Positions 1 through 11,200 of a DNA stretch of 63,440 nt are shown here, one piece after another. The stretch covers positions 1-63,440 of IMG/VR virus record IMGVR_UViG_3300025133_007312; one strand, given 5' to 3'. Made by a program: the position numbers and the translations under genes. Each line of letters starts with the position of its first letter. The stretch's first letter is position 1. The stretch comes from a virus. The notes under the pieces were generated by a model that worked only from the letters and a program-made list of their open reading frames with translations, had not been told where the DNA came from and did no database searches.

Positions 1-9
1 TAATGCTTT

Positions 10-678
10 TTAATAAGAGGGCAACAGTGTTTCTTCTAATTGAAAAGCATTACGTTGTGCCGAACTTGATACATAAGATTCATAATTCATTACATTTTCA
101 TAAGTTTGATTATAATAATTGTATATAACCTCAACGGACGCACCTTTCATATCAGGGGGATTATTAATTAAGTTCTTGTACCTGTCATCCACTGCAAAAC
201 CAAAATCGAATGTCAGTTCCTCAAATTTATTATTTACACCATATTGCGGGGGTGTAACTCCCAATGGATTAGAAACCCCCTGTAAAGATGTAAGGGAGTT
301 AATCCAGTTATGTAAAGAAGGTTGTTGATTGTAAGTACCGCTTTCGTCGTCAGAGGTACTAAACGCACCCCCTGGGGATCGAAGAATGGGTTCAATTTTT
401 AATATTTCTTTGTCCCAATTTGTCACCATGTTTGTTGGTTGAGCGCCACGGTTTTGGGCGAAAACCAGACTGCTTATTTTATAAGAAATAGATCCAGCAA
501 CAGAAGTGCGATCCGAGACAAACTCGCCCGAAGAATCATAAACCTTGCCCAACCTATAGCGAATTAAATCAACATTATCTGGTTTATAGATAATGGTCTG
601 CTTTCCTAAAGGGGGCGTCGTTTCATCATTATATGATGCAGAGGAAAATAATTTAATGTCGGTTTGTAATGGGGTCAT
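10..678 (-). CDS. Hypothetical virion protein, 222 aa
   Basis: I do not recognise the family. The product is soluble, with no signal peptide or membrane segment, and is rich in Ser, Asn and Tyr like the structural proteins next to it. Its ATG overlaps the TAA of the 1149-aa gene upstream (TAATG arrangement), so the two are translationally coupled and likely act in the same structure. It is the last gene of the left-hand virion run inside this window; what follows to the left is not visible. A baseplate or tail role is inferred from position only. Confidence 0.6.
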   Translation of the reverse strand: MTPLQTDIKLFSSASYNDETTPPLGKQTIIYKPDNVDLIRYRLGKVYDSSGEFVSDRTSVAGSISYKISSLVFAQNRGAQPTNMVTNWDKEILKIEPILRSPGGAFSTSDDESGTYNQQPSLHNWINSLTSLQGVSNPLGVTPPQYGVNNKFEELTFDFGFAVDDRYKNLINNPPDMKGASVEVIYNYYNQTYENVMNYESYVSSSAQRNAFQLEETLLPSY

Positions 679-3600
679 TAGTATTGAGAAACCCCTCTTG
701 GTACACGCAAAGTGGATGAATTTCTGACACCAGAAATATTATTACGCTGAGATAATGGGGATTGATTAGGGGAAACATTTTCTCTATAATATGTTATTTG
801 ATATTGTGGATTGTCCAAAGTTATTGACAGCGAATTTGATTGCTGCGGTTGCTCCTCTCTCTCTTCCATAATTATATTACTTTCGTTGTTACTTATGAAA
901 AAATAATTATCAATTATAGGTAAATTATTATCATATTGAATATTAAAAGAAGGGTTAGAGTAGGGCAGCAACCTACAAAGCAATTTTTTATTAGATGTTC
1001 TTGCTTTATCAAAAACATTTTTTGTGAGAGGTCGCCAAATATCATCTTTAACCGAAATATTCCCATTTTTATTCTGTTGGTATCCACTTAAATATTGTAC
1101 CACGGCAATATTTTGAAATAAGTTTTTAGCAATATTTTGAATCGCTGGTGTTGAAAAGGGGTCTTGATTAATAAGACTTGTTATTTCGGGGCGTATTGCA
1201 GGAGATGGGGAAAAATTAATATCTTTTATGATGTCCTGTGCTATGATGAGCGCCTTTAGTTGATTAGGTAAAACAGATATAACCTGGTTTGAATCGTCAC
1301 AATCTGTAGAAAGGACTTCAGGATTAAATTGTGAAATGTTTGGTTTTTCTGCTTTGAGCACCATTTCACTAGATAACATAGATTTAAAAAAAGTGGTAGA
1401 TTTAGCAATTTTGCTTGCAGTTGATTTTTTAGAGATTTTATTCTTTTTCAAACTACCACCTACATCATTTAATGATGCACCCTTGGAAATATTGTTATTG
1501 GTTGCCTTAAAAATTTTAGGGTTATTTTCGTCGCTCACAACTGAGGTTCCATATGTAACAGAGAAAAAGTTATCGAGTTTTCCATTTAAGGAATTAACTT
1601 CCTTGTCTAAGGAATTCTTTCCAACAGATCCAAGATTACTATTTAAATTTTGATTATTTTTGGAAGAAAGTCCCGTTATTACCATATCTACATATTGATC
1701 ATCAAATGATAATACAGATTCGATACAATCAGGTTTTTCTCCCTGGTTGTAAACAATTGAAGGGGTGAAATAACTATAAGAGGAAATATCCAGATTCATC
1801 TGGGCATTGGGTAATGAAGGTACAGATACATCAGCATTAGGCGAAGAATAGATTTTTTCTACTTCGCTGTTCTTATACTCAACAAACTTTTCATAAGAAA
1901 TAACTCTAATCCCCGGTGTTTGATTGGGGAGATCCTCATCCCTCATTTTGAAAAATACATTACCAAAATTTTTTAATATTTTAGTATCAACAAAAGTATC
2001 CCGAAATATATGATTTATTTTAATCTGATTGATCAAGGGATTGTTGTTATTTCTGCTTGCGCGACTCTTAGACACAGTATTTTGCTGATCTTTGGTCCCG
2101 TAATTTTTTCTAGAGAGGACAACGTTTCTACTTAATGTGTCGCTCATTTGCTGGAGGATTTCTAAAATTCTTATATATCCGTCCGAGGTTCCCGAAAAAG
2201 GGTTGAGAATATTTCTCATGGTCATCAAAGCGTTATCTCGTATATTTTGAGGGAACTCATTATAAGAAATTAAATTAAACGCCTCCATATAAACGGCGGG
2301 GATATCATCCCAGAAATCCCCGGAGATATTGATTAATTCTGTGTTATAGGAAATGTCCTTTATAAAAGAATTAGTAAACTTGTTCATTACCCCATCATAA
2401 AACTTTTGTTGATTTCTATTAGATAAGTTCTGTTTATCAAATGATTCTTCAACAGTTTTACGATCTTTTGTTATACCTATAACATGATTAATTTTTTTTA
2501 GTTTGTTTATCTGTTCACTAATTCGTGTTTTCAATTTTCCGAAATAATCAGATCTGTTATCCTCTATTTCTAACTCAATTTCATATTGATATAGTTCATT
2601 GTTGCGCTCACTAATTGATTTATCGGTGCCAACAATATAAATAATATTTTTAGAATTTTGCCGAATCAGGATATTTGAACGAGATGCTAATTGCGATACT
2701 CCATCGCCCGAAGAAGGGAGTGCATGAAATTCGCCATTTACATTTTTTGCCTCTATTATCATTTCTCTAGTGCGATCTACTAAATATGATTTTTGAAATT
2801 CCTTAGTATACCCCTTTCCTGTTTTAATGTACTCAAGCGCCGTTTCTCCTTTTTTATCCATATCGGCACTCTCCACACTTGACAAAGCAAGCACGGGATT
2901 AAAAGGTTTAGATGTGGAAAATACTTCTTCATCTAATTCAACTAACGGTCCACCTTTAGATTTAATTCTATAAACTTTAACAGAGGAAATGTTTATATAT
3001 GGCATTAATTTGTTAATCGAATAAGATTTTAAATTCAAACTGTCTAGTGTCTTTGCCCTTACCAGGGAATTCATATCCACAGCAAAAGTAAAATCTATGT
3101 TCCCATTTGATTCTCGGGAAGTATATAAATTTGAAAAAATAGAATTGTTAACAACAGCGTTATTTTTTTGCTTGTTTTCTTCAACTGGTCTTTTAAATAA
3201 AGTATTATTTGCCACCATATTTAAAGATCGTAAATCGTGAATAGTGCTATTTTTAACAATGGTCCGGTCAAGAATAGGTTGGGCGCGAGTTCCACCATGT
3301 ACCATTCCCCCCATATATCCAGTATAGGGTTGTCCATTGACTTCTACATCCCCATCGTGGTAATGAACTTCACCAGTCCAAACTTTACCCCCATTGGGTC
3401 CTGTGGTTTTAAAAACTGAAGATTCCCTAACCACTTCTCCGCTTAAAATAACCATTTCTTGTGTTATTTTAGAAATAGTGGGAATATCTAAGTCTCTAGT
3501 CTCACTTTCAACGTATGTAAATGCCGAATAACATAAGTGGTCTTGTTCTTCAGGAATTAAAACTAAACTATCGTTTCCTGGGGTGTTTTGCTTGGACGGA

Positions 3601-4127
3601 AATGAAACCACCTTATTGAAACTATATACGATTCCTTGTGGGGTTGCATTTGACTCTGCGAATTTTTGAGGAAGGGAATTTTCACTCTGATCGCCCAATA
3701 ATTCTTTCAATGTAAAAAACGCGATACTGGTTCCATCAAGTAAAGATTTAGAAAAGTGGTCGTTGGATGTGTTCTGAATTTTTAATATCTGTGTCGATGA
3801 ATTAATTTTTCTCCATTGTTGAGTTGCGGCGGGTTTGGTAGTTTGGACTACTGCTATCTTTATCGCATCTTTGATCTTTTTAGAAGATGGATTTTTAAAC
3901 CAGGTAGAATATTTGCCGTTGTATATATCCTTTAATACTACATTTATATCGATTTTTAAAAATTTACCACTTGGTGATGAATTTGTGGAAGGGGCGTTAT
4001 CTTTTTCAGTAAGCAGCGCACCCTTCATTTCTTGAATGGTGATCCTGTCAAAATATACAGTAGGAAAAGTTTCGCCTACGATGGTCTTCCCATCTAAAGA
4101 AATGCTGGTATCAATATTTAAAGTCAT
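678..4127 (-). CDS. Large virion structural protein, 1149 aa
   Basis: A 1149-residue soluble protein with no family that I can name. I set the start at the ATG at 4127, not the TTG two codons upstream, because this ATG overlaps the TGA of the preceding gene (ATGA). A His-rich stretch (HYHDGD) and a Gly-rich stretch occur near residue 260-290, and a Ser/Thr/Asn-rich region follows from about residue 690. It lies in an unbroken minus-strand run with gp25-like and gp6-like baseplate genes, with zero spacing on both sides, so a baseplate or tail-periphery component is the best inference. Its TAA overlaps the next start. Confidence 0.65.
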   Translation of the reverse strand: MTLNIDTSISLDGKTIVGETFPTVYFDRITIQEMKGALLTEKDNAPSTNSSPSGKFLKIDINVVLKDIYNGKYSTWFKNPSSKKIKDAIKIAVVQTTKPAATQQWRKINSSTQILKIQNTSNDHFSKSLLDGTSIAFFTLKELLGDQSENSLPQKFAESNATPQGIVYSFNKVVSFPSKQNTPGNDSLVLIPEEQDHLCYSAFTYVESETRDLDIPTISKITQEMVILSGEVVRESSVFKTTGPNGGKVWTGEVHYHDGDVEVNGQPYTGYMGGMVHGGTRAQPILDRTIVKNSTIHDLRSLNMVANNTLFKRPVEENKQKNNAVVNNSIFSNLYTSRESNGNIDFTFAVDMNSLVRAKTLDSLNLKSYSINKLMPYINISSVKVYRIKSKGGPLVELDEEVFSTSKPFNPVLALSSVESADMDKKGETALEYIKTGKGYTKEFQKSYLVDRTREMIIEAKNVNGEFHALPSSGDGVSQLASRSNILIRQNSKNIIYIVGTDKSISERNNELYQYEIELEIEDNRSDYFGKLKTRISEQINKLKKINHVIGITKDRKTVEESFDKQNLSNRNQQKFYDGVMNKFTNSFIKDISYNTELINISGDFWDDIPAVYMEAFNLISYNEFPQNIRDNALMTMRNILNPFSGTSDGYIRILEILQQMSDTLSRNVVLSRKNYGTKDQQNTVSKSRASRNNNNPLINQIKINHIFRDTFVDTKILKNFGNVFFKMRDEDLPNQTPGIRVISYEKFVEYKNSEVEKIYSSPNADVSVPSLPNAQMNLDISSYSYFTPSIVYNQGEKPDCIESVLSFDDQYVDMVITGLSSKNNQNLNSNLGSVGKNSLDKEVNSLNGKLDNFFSVTYGTSVVSDENNPKIFKATNNNISKGASLNDVGGSLKKNKISKKSTASKIAKSTTFFKSMLSSEMVLKAEKPNISQFNPEVLSTDCDDSNQVISVLPNQLKALIIAQDIIKDINFSPSPAIRPEITSLINQDPFSTPAIQNIAKNLFQNIAVVQYLSGYQQNKNGNISVKDDIWRPLTKNVFDKARTSNKKLLCRLLPYSNPSFNIQYDNNLPIIDNYFFISNNESNIIMEEREEQPQQSNSLSITLDNPQYQITYYRENVSPNQSPLSQRNNISGVRNSSTLRVPRGVSQY

Positions 4128-5263
4128 TCGCAATCCCCTATTTTATTACCTGTGGCGTCTGTTTCAAAAACTTTTGAATTATCAAACTGCTCTCGTTTTT
4201 CTATCTTGGAGCAATCCAAATCCCGTTCCGAAAAAATTCCTTGAGAGTTATCAACTGTTAATTTACAAAGTGTTTCTTCATCAATTTCATTATCCATATC
4301 AATTGAAAAATAATACCCCACATAACTTGAATCTAGGTCTAAACTTCTCATCTCATTAAGATCCCCTTCGGTTTCATTAAGAAATCCCCGAGATGTTGCA
4401 TCTCTTATGATTTCGTCACTATCCTCGTCAACAAGTATTCCATCTTTCACTAGTTCGGTCTTTTTCACAAAATAAAGGGGAGTCATATTTTGCTTCTTTT
4501 CGCCGCTAAAGTCTTCATCTTCTACTTCATAAACTTCAATGTCAAAATTCTGTTCACCGAAGAATACATTATTTTCTGCTATAGCAATAATGATCTCCTC
4601 ATCTCCTGGGATGATATTTATAAAACTTTCATCTTCTTCAAAATAATAATCATATTCAGTCACGTCTGAGTTTGCAGGCACTTTGCCAACAATGGTTTGA
4701 TATTCCACTGGATTTAAATTAAGTTGTGGGATTCTTTCTGTTGTAAATGCACCCGTTAAGTGATTAGAGGAAGATGATACAAGTCCCTGGAGGGTTGATA
4801 TATTCCATGAGGGCGCACTGTTGGTGTTCAAGTCAGAACTTCCAATAGGATAAGTAAGGGAATAAAATTTATCTGCGTCTGCTTGAATGGGCGGAAGAAA
4901 TGCATTTTCTTTAGGTGTGATTTCTGTGTATTCTATGCGTTCCATAGATGAATCTGAGGTGAAGGGGTCGGTAATGATCATCACCTCTTTATCTTCAAAA
5001 GTAAATCTTTCCCTTACCTTCGCGACTTTTGTCTCACATCCCGCATAATTTGCTTGTGCCTCAAGGCGTGGAGTGTCGTTTTTTATGCGATTTTGTATAT
5101 CATTTTGAAGTTCTGTTGTGGAGGCATACTCACTGTCATATAGAACCCCATCATCGAAAAAACTATAGTAATGTGGACTAAATTTACCCTTAGAAATCAA
5201 ATATCTCCCATAGGACGTAATCTCTATGTCAATAACCTGTTCTTTTCCGTTTAAAAACTTCAT
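4124..5263 (-). CDS. Virion protein, 379 aa, acidic C-terminal half
   Basis: The N-terminal 40 residues form a compact motif (ITSYGRYLISKGKFSPHYYS followed by FFDDGVLYDS) that I associate with a conserved structural protein of large T4-like marine phages, without a known function. The C-terminal half is strongly acidic. The ATG at 5263 has a good Shine-Dalgarno (AGAGGG, six bases upstream). The gene is 14 bp downstream of the 3166-aa gene and overlaps the next gene by four bases, so it belongs to the same late operon. T4 gp8 occupies a similar position after gp6 and gp7, but I see no sequence argument for homology. Confidence 0.6.
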   Translation of the reverse strand: MKFLNGKEQVIDIEITSYGRYLISKGKFSPHYYSFFDDGVLYDSEYASTTELQNDIQNRIKNDTPRLEAQANYAGCETKVAKVRERFTFEDKEVMIITDPFTSDSSMERIEYTEITPKENAFLPPIQADADKFYSLTYPIGSSDLNTNSAPSWNISTLQGLVSSSSNHLTGAFTTERIPQLNLNPVEYQTIVGKVPANSDVTEYDYYFEEDESFINIIPGDEEIIIAIAENNVFFGEQNFDIEVYEVEDEDFSGEKKQNMTPLYFVKKTELVKDGILVDEDSDEIIRDATSRGFLNETEGDLNEMRSLDLDSSYVGYYFSIDMDNEIDEETLCKLTVDNSQGIFSERDLDCSKIEKREQFDNSKVFETDATGNKIGDCE

Positions 5264-5277
5264 CGTGCCCTCTTTAT

Positions 5278-8200
5278 TTAAGTATCATCTTCGCTAATTT
5301 CAGATCCAGGTAACACAAATGTATTTTCAGTTTCAATTTGTGCCAGTTCAACAAGCGAAAAGAAATCATATGGCCAATTATAACTGTACGGAAGTTTTTT
5401 CTTGCCAAGACTAAATGCTAAATTAAATTGTTCGTCGTCCGAATTGGATGGGGTAACATCAAAATAATTATAAGATGCGCGTTTCTTGACCTTGAAAACC
5501 ATCCAACGTGTATCAGGGGGTAATTGCTTGCCGTGGAAAAATTCATCGTTTCCTGTGGGGTGACTGAATGTGTTATCATCAATACTTGGATCAGACATTT
5601 CTGGATTCGTGGATATTCTCGGCATAATTCCTTGCCAAATATCTGCTAAATCTTGAGCATTCAAGTAATGATTAAACTCGAATATATACATCGCAAAAGG
5701 ATTAATTTTTGAACGACCCTTACCATAAGTCATAAAATCTAGTTCAGGGGGAATAACATAATTGTCCATCAGTGATAACATTTTTGTAATTGATTCGCTA
5801 GGTTTTGCGTTTCCATCATTATCAGTTGGGATATTAAATAAGTTATCCTCTTTGTTTTGTTCATACCATTTCTTATAAAAATCGTATGTGCGAGTTTTAA
5901 TTCTAAAGAAATTCCTATCAAGAACTGGCGTTGTTTGTGCATACTTAGAAGAACGAGCGTAAGCACTTGGCGAATAAGGAATTGCTATTATCGCTTCACT
6001 TATTTTCTTAACGTCTGCGACTTCTCCAACTTTACGAATCTGGGGAGTATCAAAGCATTTCTGGAGCAGAGAAGCAGAACCAGGGTTATATCCCTCTTTA
6101 AAGGTTTCTTCGATTCCAAACGTTACTCCGTTACTGGATGTTAATAACTGTCCATATCCACTCCACATTCCTCTACCGAATTGTTCAACACGAGGTTGAT
6201 TACTAAAATCTAATACAGGTGTTTCCATTTTAGGACTAATGATCCATCGATTGCGACTTTCATCTGGGGCGTCAACCACTTCTAATAAATTGCCTTTATC
6301 GTCAAAGCGTGATTGTTTCTCAGTTAAAATACCAAATGTGTTAATGGATGCACTTAATTGCATCGCGCCTTCTTCGGCGGGGTAAGTGATTCGATCTGTG
6401 GTGGAAACTTGTGCATATGTGATGGAACCACTCTCCTCTCGAATGGTAACATCTGGATAAAGAGTTCCGGTCACAACTACCGTACTAGTGTAAAGTGTCT
6501 CCCACAAAGTTGGATCTCCATATTTATAAAGGGTTTGTGCGCCATTGACCGTATCATTATCTCCCACTCTAGGATTGCCGTTGGGATAACTTGTGTCTGC
6601 TTGAGAGGTCTGGGGACAGTATTGATATTTCAAAATCCCGTTATCTTCAATTAAAATTCTAAACCACCCGCCTGCTTGATAGGGGAGTGACGGGTTAAAT
6701 ACATTAGACCCATCTTCCCAAATATATATTTGACTGCCACCAGTTTTTGAATCAGCCGAAGATTGAATAGCATAATTAACGTCGGGGTAACTCGCGCTCG
6801 CATGTGGGTTATCGTTTAACCCAACAAAAACATTTTTGTCCTCTTGAGGTACTTGCCACTCAAAAAACTGACCGATATTTACCGATCTAGAATTTGCAGA
6901 AATCGCACCTAAGTCCCAGGCGACCGCTGCGCTTGTTTTTCGTAAACTAAAGTATTCTCCAATCGCGGAACTAGAACATTCGAAAACGCCGGTCGCGCCT
7001 CCGGAAGAAGATGTAACCCAAGAAATAAAGTTTGATCTTTTCTGTAACTTAGTAAAATTATCATATAACCCCTCGTTCCCGTAGTCAATTTCAGACTTCT
7101 CAAACATTTTTTTATAACTAAAATTACCTTTTTCGTCTTCTTCGTCAGCAACATATTTAATTGTAGCGGTGGACTTTCCGTAAAAATAAGGCGGGGTATA
7201 AGGGGCATATAAAGGATCTCCCGCATTTTCTGTAAACATAAAATATCCATATTCAGGAAGCGTGTCAAAATATAGGGGGCAATCTTCATTGAATAAATAT
7301 TCATCGCTGTTATACCCACCACTCACTGGTGGTCCAAAAAATTGCCCATTATAAGTTCTATATTGTGTTATGGTATAAGGTTGTCCATTGTTGGGTTCAT
7401 TTAAATAATCATCGATCATTATAACACCTTTGTCCTTTTCCACCGTAAGGTTGATATAATATGCCGTGCCAGAAACCAAAGATATTTCATCCTGCCTCTG
7501 TGATTTAATAGATTTTAGACGCGCTCCTTCTAAAAAGAACGTAGGAATTTCAGCAAGAAAATTATTTATTCCCAGTCTATAAAGATTGTATTCTGCCGAA
7601 GATATACCTTGAGTGCGAGCATCAGTGTTCATATAAACATAGGGTTCGCGGGGTTGCTGGAATCCTCTTGATCCGGTGTCCAACACGCCATTAGCATATT
7701 GTTGAAGTCCGGTATAAGTAGGATAAAGAAGCGATAATTTAGTATTCACCGCACTTCCACTATTTGATGGAATGCCTATATCTGATAAAGGATCTAATAT
7801 TGATTCAAATGGTATGCGATAATTCGCGGAAGACGAAAGGTTAATACCAAAAGTGTTTGCGTCTGTGTCATTTGATGCATCCCCAACACTCGAAGTGTAC
7901 GCTGCCCAGTCTACGGCGATACCCGATTTTATCGTATTATACATAATACCTGGCGCATAATAAGGTTGGAGTGCAGACTGTAGGGCGAGCGCCCCTGAAT
8001 TTTCAAAACTAGAAGTAATAGCAAGTCCATCTCTCCACCCTAGTCCGCTGATATAAGGTCCCACTGATTGAGAAAATAATGTTGCCAGTTGAAGAGATCG
8101 CTGTGACGGATAAAATCCGTTATAAGGCAAGAGTTTCTTTACACCGTTACACGTCAAAGATATATGTCCCAAATCTAAGTCGCTCGAAAATTCACCAAAA

Positions 8201-11200
8201 TAATTTTGAAAATCAGTATTGGAGTAGTCATTAAAAAAGGATTCATTGAACCCTCGTGCCTCACCAGATGACTCTATTAACGCACTAGAAGTAATGGGCG
8301 CACCATTAAGCGTTAAGAACTTATCATTATTTTTTCTGAAATTGAATTCTGAATAATAATCCATATGCTCTGAAATTCTAAACTCAGGAAGAATAGTAAA
8401 GTTAGGTGCAACCTTGCTGATGTCTTGACTATAATCTTCATACGAATCAAACCAGGGATTTTTGCCTGCAAGTTGGGCAGTCTTCCAGGCGAGTTTATTT
8501 AAAGATGCGGTCTGGTCCTGTCCTATAGTTTTAGAGCGATGATAATAATAAGCAGATGCAGTAGGATAAAATGTGGTTTGGTGTGCCCACGAACCAGTTA
8601 CGGATGACCCAGAAGATATACCAACATACCCGGCAATAGTTTGCCAATTTGGAGAATTTAATTCACCAGTATCAGGAAAAAGTGAAATAATATATTCACT
8701 ACCTGATAAATAATCATCAACATCGGAATTTGGTGGGAATAAGGACTGGGGATTAATAAGCCACCACACATAAGTTCCATCGCCCCAAACTGTATCACAG
8801 AAAGTAAGTGGTGTGGACCCCATTCCATAAATGCTGGTTGCTGCGCCGTCTAAATAACCCTGCGAATTGGGTAATGTAGTATAGACAAAGGGCATTACAC
8901 TAGAAGTGAGAGTATGTGTGTCGCCAGGGTATTGTGCGGGCGTATACTCAGTTCCCTCAAAAGAAATTCTACGATTCCTTAAATCTGCTTGGTCCCTCCA
9001 CATCGATCTTCTCAAAAGAGGTCCACGATCAATACCATTAGAACCCGTAGAAAATGATGCTGACCCATCAGTCACTGTGGCAGTTTCTGCATAATCTGTA
9101 CGTGTTCGAGTTTTTGCCAAACCAGTTAAGGCATCACGAGGATAAATAATTTCGCCATACTTGTTTTGAACGAGTGTTATATTATTGGCGTCTATAATCT
9201 GGTCATACATCTCCTGTGTGTTTGGTTCTACAAAACCAATATAATCAGTAATAGACCCAGAATTTCCGATAGGTTGAGAAAAATACTGTTTTTTATTTCC
9301 ATAGGGGTGAACAATGGTAGTACGATTACCTTCATTATCCCCCACAATACTTTCTAAAGATTTATTCTTAAAACTAACCGGGGGTTCTACAAAATTTTTA
9401 AATGCGGAGGGGCGTCTGTCAAGATATTGAGCAACTTGCCCCGGACCATTTCCATCAGGTAGAGTTACTACAGAAGGTGCGGGTGATACAGATAAGATAT
9501 TATTTTTCTTGTGGTAACGAGCGATTGGCGTTTCGCCAGTACGACTCTGTTTCCACGAAGGATATTGATAAGGTCCATTTAAATTCAAAAAATAATAAGG
9601 AATATCACGAGAAATGCCCGAATTGCTTGCGAAGTATTCCCCAGGACTAATAGTGTTTGTGCTAGAGGTAAGTTGATTAGCGTACCCCTCCATATAATCA
9701 CCGGGAAATTGAATACCAGCAACAGTAAACAGTCCATTGTAAGAACAAGTGACTGAATTAGAGAGTGCGCTATCAGGATGCCCAACCCATAGATTTGTAG
9801 ATTGGAGAAAAGGAACCGCTGATTGAGTAGTTGAAGTTGTGCCCGAAGGGATTGTGAAAGGGGTAACATAACCGAATGTATTACACGCAGACTTAGATAC
9901 CGAAGCAGTTACCCACGCATACTGAAAAACACTTTGGGGGATGGCGTGTTGTACCCACCAATTATCATAAATAACTGAGCATGTACTTTCTTGAGTAACG
10001 ACATGTCGTGGGTTTCTATTAGTTTTATCATAAGCGGCATTTGTGTCATATCCATCAGCACTTACAGAACTCCCAGACTTAATTCCAAATCGTCCGGTAT
10101 ATTCTGAATACCATCCATCAAGTGCTCTCCGCACTGTTAAATTTCTATAATTTAAAGTATTGTATACTGAATATTCAGCGCCGAAAACATTTAATCCGCC
10201 CGCTGTGGTTTCAGGTCCACCAGGGGCGGAAAATCTTTCTACAAAAATAGATTTATTTGTTCCCGTTAGATCATAGCGGGGCATCTCATAGTCAAATAAA
10301 TCCTTAACATACGATGATGAGGCATTAGTGAGGGTCGCACCTTCAGTTTCAATAAAATATCTATTGTTAATTGTGCGACCAGAAGTTTGAAGAATTTCAT
10401 AATCTTCAGAATAGTTCCCGATAGTTTGAGATCCGGTATTATACTTAATATTGCGAATATTAACAGGTTTTTTTGCTGTTCCCTCTCGAAATCTGGTTGC
10501 CCGTGCTTGAGAGTAACTACGGGGAGTGAGTTGGATAGCATTCCCAGTTATATCTAAATTCCATGATTCACCCCTTAAATCCCCATCAGTCTGAGGTGTG
10601 GTGACAATTCCTTGGTGCCGTGCTTGGCGACCACCAACATGCTCTTGGGTGAACGGACCTTGAATTGGAATACCACCTTGATGATAAGAATCGTCGTGAT
10701 AATTTGTGATATTAATGCTTGCTGTCACTCCAGAGGGAAATGTTCCATTTACTGGGGTGTAATTGTTCCTTACTTGCTGAATATATCCTGTATCCGCAGA
10801 AGAACTATAAAGACTAAATGGGGCAATTGTATCTCCTTTTTGACTGCTATATCCCAAGGGGTTTGTGGAATTTTGCAATTTAAAAAATGTTTTTCCTTTC
10901 CCTTTTAGTTTTTGCACTGGACTATTAAACTTAGTAAGTACAACATCGGAGGAGGGGGCAGATAAAGTAATGTTGGTTGCTAATTTTAATTCATCCTTTG
11001 TATAGTCTATGTGTTTCTGTTGGTTTGTGGTATTAGAACCCCCCTCATAGATAATAGGAGATTCGCTCACTATAGAACTCACGGAAACAGCACGAGTACG
11101 ACCTTCACGAATCTCTTCATTCCGTGCCTTCATAGCTTCTTTGATCGAAGAAGTATATTTCGAAATCGAATCTGGTCCTATAATTTTAGCAATTTCGCTT